Assembly: GCA_019448385.1 (NCBI GenBank)
Contig: JAGTXO010000031.1
Location: 188,501-252,500 of the forward strand
Reading direction: 5' to 3'
DNA: 64,000 bases
Source of the DNA: Diacronema lutheri
Lineage: Eukaryota; Haptophyta; Pavlovophyceae; Pavlovales; Pavlovaceae
The translations under genes and the position numbers were made by a program. Shown here one piece after another: positions 60,842 to 64,000 of this stretch; the first letter of the stretch is position 1; every line of letters begins with the position of its first letter. The notes below the pieces were generated by a model, which ran no database searches, was not told the origin of the DNA, and was given only the letters and a program-made list of their open reading frames with translations.

Positions 60842-62434
60842 TCAGCCAACGGCGCGATCTGCCTCCGACCCACCCTCACCCGCGCTGGCAGAGGCAGCGT
60901 CCTCCGCGGCGAAGCGCCGGCATCCTGCCTTGTGCACGGGCCACATTCGCTGCACGCACTCGGCGCCGCAAAACTTGGCCACGCGGCACTTGCTGCACAG
61001 CTTGAGCTTCTTGGTCTGGCCGCAGCCGATGCAGCACGCACGCACAACCTCGCGCTTGCCTGCATGCTCGCCAAGCAGCATGAGCGCAGCCTCGCTTGCG
61101 GCCATGTCCTCGCGCTGCTGGGCGGCGCGCGCGAGGAGAAGCGCGCCTTCGCGCTGCTGCGTGGGCTCGCCACCAGCGCCAGGGTCGGTGGTGACATCGG
61201 TGGTGACGAGCATCTCGCCGAGGTGAACGGTGGCTGGCTCGTGCCCTTGAGAGACGGCAAGGCGGTAGAGGTGCACGGCCTCAGCCAAGTCCCGCGGCAC
61301 GACGTCGCCCATCTCGTAGAACAGGCCGAGGCTGAACTGGCCGTTGGCATGCTTCTGCTCGGCGGCGAGGCGCACGAGGCGCACGGCCTCCGCCCGGTCC
61401 TGCCGCACGCCCTCGCCCCTCTCATGGCAGATGCCCAGGTTGCACTGCGCGGCAGCATGCTTCTGCTCGGCGGCGAGGCGGTAGAGGCGCACGGCCTCCG
61501 CCTGGTCCTGCGGCACGCCCTCGCCCCTCTCGTAGCAGATGCCCAGGCTGCACTGCGCGTAGGCATGCTTCTGCTCGGCGGCGAGGCGGTAGAGGCGCGC
61601 GGCCTCCGCCCAATCCTGCGGCACGCCCTCGCCCATCTCGTAGAACAGGCCGAGGCTGAACTGGCCGTTGGCATGCTTCTGCTCGGCGGCGAGGCGCACG
61701 AGGCGCACGGCCTCCGCCCGGTCCTGCCGCACGCCCTCGCCCCTCTCATAGCAGATGCCCAGGTTGCACTGCGCGGCAGCATGCTTCTGCTCGGCGGCGA
61801 GGCGGTAGAGGCGCACGGCCTCCGCCTGGTCCTGCGGCACGCCCTCGCCCCTCTCGTAGCAGATGCCCAGGCTGCACTGCGCGTAGGCATGCTTCTGCTC
61901 GGCGGCGAGGCGAAAGAGGCGCACGGCCTCCGCCCGGTCCTGCGGCACGCCCTCGCCTCTCTCGTAGCAGATGCCCAGGTTGCACTGCGCGTGGGCATGC
62001 TTCTGCTCGGCGGCGAGGCGGTAGAGGCGCACGGCCTCCGCCCAGTCCTGCGGCACGCCCTCGCCTCTCTCGTAGCAGATGCCTAGGCTGCACTGCGCGT
62101 CGGCATGCTTCTGCTCGGCGGCGAGGCGGTAGAGGCGCACGGCCTCCGCCCGGTCCTGCGGGACGCCCTCGCCTCTCTCGTAGCAGAAGCCCAGGTTGCA
62201 CTGCGCGTCGGCATGCTTCTGCTCGGCGGCGAGGCGGTAGAAGCGCACGGCCTCTGCCTGGTCCTGCGGCACGCCCTCGCCTCTCTCGTAGCAGATGCCC
62301 AGGCTGCACTGCGCGTCGGCATGTTTCTGCTCGGCGGCGAGGCGGTAGAGGCGCACGGCCTCCGCCCAGTCCTGCGGCACGCCCTCGCCTCGCACGCGGC
62401 GGTGGAACCGCGCCTCCGATTTCGCCCTCGCCAT
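60842..62434 (-). CDS. SEL1-repeat/MYND-finger protein, copy E (530 aa), inverted
   Basis: The start at MARAKSEARFHRRVRGEGVPQ is set by homology with copies A-D; the frame continues upstream. It has about 11 SEL1 units, then the VTTDVTTDPGAGG linker and MYND finger (CCIGCGQTKKLKLCSKC, FCGAECVQRMWPVHKAGC). A block of three units (AYAQCSLGICYERGEGVPQD, AAAQCNLGIC[YH]ERGEGVRQ, ANGQFSLGLFYEMG) occurs twice in a row, an internal duplication of about 324 bp. It is transcribed opposite to the other four paralogs and lies 33 kb from them, together with its coiled-coil partner, so a two-gene unit was moved and inverted. Confidence 0.88.
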   Translation of the reverse strand: MARAKSEARFHRRVRGEGVPQDWAEAVRLYRLAAEQKHADAQCSLGICYERGEGVPQDQAEAVRFYRLAAEQKHADAQCNLGFCYERGEGVPQDRAEAVRLYRLAAEQKHADAQCSLGICYERGEGVPQDWAEAVRLYRLAAEQKHAHAQCNLGICYERGEGVPQDRAEAVRLFRLAAEQKHAYAQCSLGICYERGEGVPQDQAEAVRLYRLAAEQKHAAAQCNLGICYERGEGVRQDRAEAVRLVRLAAEQKHANGQFSLGLFYEMGEGVPQDWAEAARLYRLAAEQKHAYAQCSLGICYERGEGVPQDQAEAVRLYRLAAEQKHAAAQCNLGICHERGEGVRQDRAEAVRLVRLAAEQKHANGQFSLGLFYEMGDVVPRDLAEAVHLYRLAVSQGHEPATVHLGEMLVTTDVTTDPGAGGEPTQQREGALLLARAAQQREDMAASEAALMLLGEHAGKREVVRACCIGCGQTKKLKLCSKCRVAKFCGAECVQRMWPVHKAGCRRFAAEDAASASAGEGGSEADRAVG

Positions 62435-62435
62435 C

Positions 62436-62857
62436 CCTCCACCTGCGTCCCGGACAATTTTTTTACGGGTGTCGGGCTCAAGGGAGAGGCACGCAATCCC
62501 TGAGTCCCTGACTGCGTGTGCGCGGCTGCGTGCAACGCGCATGCCACGTTCAACTGTGCCGGCGCGGCGGCGCGGCGCCGGTCGCGCACTGATTGCGCGC
62601 TGCCGCCCAACTGCCGGCGCGGGCGGCCTGGTCCCGCAGGCCGCAGCCCGCTCTGCTGAGTGCCGTCCCGCCTGTCCGCGGCAATGACAGGGCGACCGCA
62701 GCCGCCTGCTTTCACCTTATTGGCGCATTTGCGGGCGCCGACGGTGTGCGCGCGCTGCGGCGACGACCCGCACGGCGATGAGGTCCCCGCGGACGCGAGC
62801 TTCAATTTTGGACCGTCAGCTGTCCGCAGACCGCATCAAAATTTAATTGAAAAATTC
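62436..62857. other. Intergenic region upstream of SEL1-E
   Basis: No gene recognised. Bases 62448-62465 read, on the minus strand, AAAAAATTGTCCGGGACGC, carrying the GTCCGGGACGC block conserved 15-25 bp upstream of the start in the SEL1/MYND family. 62815-62860 is AT-rich ahead of the next gene. Confidence 0.45.
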
Positions 62858-63397
62858 ATGGCGGAAATGACTCAAATCACACGAACCCAAAATTTTCCGG
62901 CGGCTGCAATGTCGTCGTACGTCGAGGGCACGCTGGAAAGTATCGCTCAACTCGGCGTTCCGCCGCTCGCAACCGCGGCCGGCCTGTCGTCCGAGGGATG
63001 GCTGATCGTCGTTGCCGCTCTGCAGGCCGTCCGCCCCGCGGCTTTTCGCACCAGCATCAGCTGGACGGCATTTTTTCTCACGATCATGCTGGTATCGTTC
63101 GGCACGCTCCTCTTCGTCGGGCACCTGTTTCAGGCCCTCGGCGTCGGGCTCGCTGGAATCGTCGGCGCGGGTCCATTCGGTTGGATTACCGCGCGCTTAT
63201 CAGAGCGGCATGAGGTGCGCGCCGCCTGCTCGCAACTGTCAAAGGGCGTGCTGGCCACACGGGGCCTCAGGCTCATTGCGGTCGCAGACGGGAGGAGCGT
63301 CAGGCTCGAGCGGCGCGCCAAGGGTGAAGCTCGAAGCGAGCGTGCGCTCGACGCGGTGCAGGAGCACGAGGCCGAACCGGCCGATCTGGCCGTATGA
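62858..63397 (+). CDS. Small membrane protein (179 aa), unknown function
   Basis: The ATG at 62858 follows an AT-rich leader (AAAATTTAATTGAAAAATTC). The protein reads MAEMTQITRTQNFPAAAMS, YVEGTLESIAQLGVPPLATA, then two hydrophobic segments (TAFFLTIMLVSFGTLLFVGH, ALGVGLAGIVGAGPFGWI) and a charged cytosolic tail with GLRLIAVADGRSVRLERRAK. No family recognised. Length and hairpin topology would suit a small organelle or ER membrane protein. The composition of the first 60 codons is less GC-rich than the neighbours, supporting real coding. Confidence 0.45.
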   Translation: MAEMTQITRTQNFPAAAMSSYVEGTLESIAQLGVPPLATAAGLSSEGWLIVVAALQAVRPAAFRTSISWTAFFLTIMLVSFGTLLFVGHLFQALGVGLAGIVGAGPFGWITARLSERHEVRAACSQLSKGVLATRGLRLIAVADGRSVRLERRAKGEARSERALDAVQEHEAEPADLAV

Positions 63398-63604
63398 CGT
63401 GTATTCACTCACCGAGCGGTGACGGATCAAGCGCGCGACGGCCGCGCATGCACGGCCACGGTGCGAGACTGCCGCGAGCGCGACGAGGCGCACCGGGGCG
63501 CGCGCGGCGCCTGGATGGAGCCAGTCGCACACGCCGGCCGCCCGTCGACGGGCGGCCGCAGCGGCGCTCGACCCGGGCGGCCGCCGCACGCGGGCGAGCG
63601 CTGG

Positions 63605-64000
63605 TCAGCTGAGGAGCGGCTTGGGCTGCGGCTTGAGCGCGAGCAGCGTCAGCTCGGTCTGGCCGGCGGCCGGGTCGAGCCAGACGCGCGGCTGCGCGGG
63701 CGATTCAAAAGTCGGGTAGAGCGGCCGCATCGAGACGAGCTGCAGCGCCTCCGCCGACATGCGCACGAGATCGTCGGTTGGCCCGCGCAGCGCAACGACC
63801 ACCGCCTGCCCCTCGGAGCCGTGCGGGTCGATGCATAGCGCGCAATCGGCGAAGAGCGCAAGCATCACCGTCCACGCCGTGCGCTCGGCGACGATGATCG
63901 CGCAGACCGGCGCGGCGCGCGCGCGCTCCGCCGCGTCGCGCAGCGCCGCGCAGAAGGCGTCGAGCGAGAGCGGCTGGGCGTCGTCGCACGTGAGCGGCAG
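63605..64000 (-). CDS. C-terminal part of an unidentified gene, cut by the window edge
   Basis: Reading from the edge: LPLTCDDAQPLSLDAFCAAL, RDAAERARAAPVCAIIVAER, AWTVMLALFADCALCIDPHG, SEGQAVVVALRGPTDDLVRM, SAEALQLVSMRPLYPTFESP, ending with ALKPQPKPLLS and a stop at 63605. The FADCALCIDPHGSEGQAVVV stretch resembles a papain-like or deubiquitinase-type His/Asp strand in style (xLFDSHG), but without the rest of the protein I would not assign it. The frame runs off the right end of the window. Confidence 0.5.
   Translation of the reverse strand: MPLTCDDAQPLSLDAFCAALRDAAERARAAPVCAIIVAERTAWTVMLALFADCALCIDPHGSEGQAVVVALRGPTDDLVRMSAEALQLVSMRPLYPTFESPAQPRVWLDPAAGQTELTLLALKPQPKPLLS

Noticed and set aside
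1-64000. tRNA, rRNA, riboswitch or bacterial ribosome-binding-site features
   Set aside because: No cloverleaf, rRNA core or Shine-Dalgarno-dependent operon was recognised; all confident genes are of eukaryotic type with introns.

Overview
The window is nuclear DNA of a very GC-rich microbial eukaryote, most likely a unicellular alga of haptophyte type (for example a pavlovophyte); the species cannot be fixed from sequence alone. The evidence is spliceosomal introns with GT..AG ends that keep reading frame across 20 or more junctions (donors are mostly GTGCGC), a eukaryotic ribosomal protein eS12, ER glucosidase II, a SEC12-type protein, ceramide synthase, RING/MARCH ubiquitin ligases, and MULE, hAT, Helitron and Tc1/mariner-type transposons. 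No rRNA, tRNA, CRISPR or bacterial operon was seen.

Layout. 1-6.6 kb is a graveyard: remnants of a virus/phage-type fibre-like gene, scraps of SEL1 repeats, and a Helitron N-terminal coding region split by an inversion of about 1.5 kb. 6.66-13.80 kb is one complete Mutator-like element (MULE) with 416-bp terminal inverted repeats (TIRs) and a 9-bp target duplication; a Tc1/mariner-type element sits inside its right TIR at a TA site. 13.8-27.4 kb holds four paralogous SEL1-repeat/MYND-finger genes (a fifth is at 60.8-62.4 kb). Three of the five have a convergent neighbour coding for a coiled-coil/SAP-like protein, and a truncated hAT element lies in the array. 27.5-58 kb is a compact, gene-dense host region: MARCH ligase, MATE transporter, ceramide synthase, a 688-aa orphan, eS12, RING-H2 membrane ligase, IQ-motif protein, RRM-WW protein, SEC12/PREB, Orai-like protein, membrane subtilase, ABCD-type half transporter and glucosidase II alpha. 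58-64 kb has two small related orphan proteins, a 56-bp poly-C run, another SEL1/coiled-coil pair in inverted orientation, a small membrane protein and a gene cut by the right edge.

Function. Several host genes serve the secretory pathway: SEC12 (COPII assembly), glucosidase II (N-glycan trimming and folding control), ceramide synthase, a membrane-anchored subtilase and two membrane ubiquitin ligases. Two gene pairs are head-to-head with about 110-130 bp between start codons (ceramide synthase/orphan; ABC transporter/glucosidase II). GC-rich minisatellites recur inside introns and leave the splice sites intact.

Gene models for multi-exon genes were built by hand from frame continuity and splice signals. 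Spans are given as one interval, with exons listed in the evidence.
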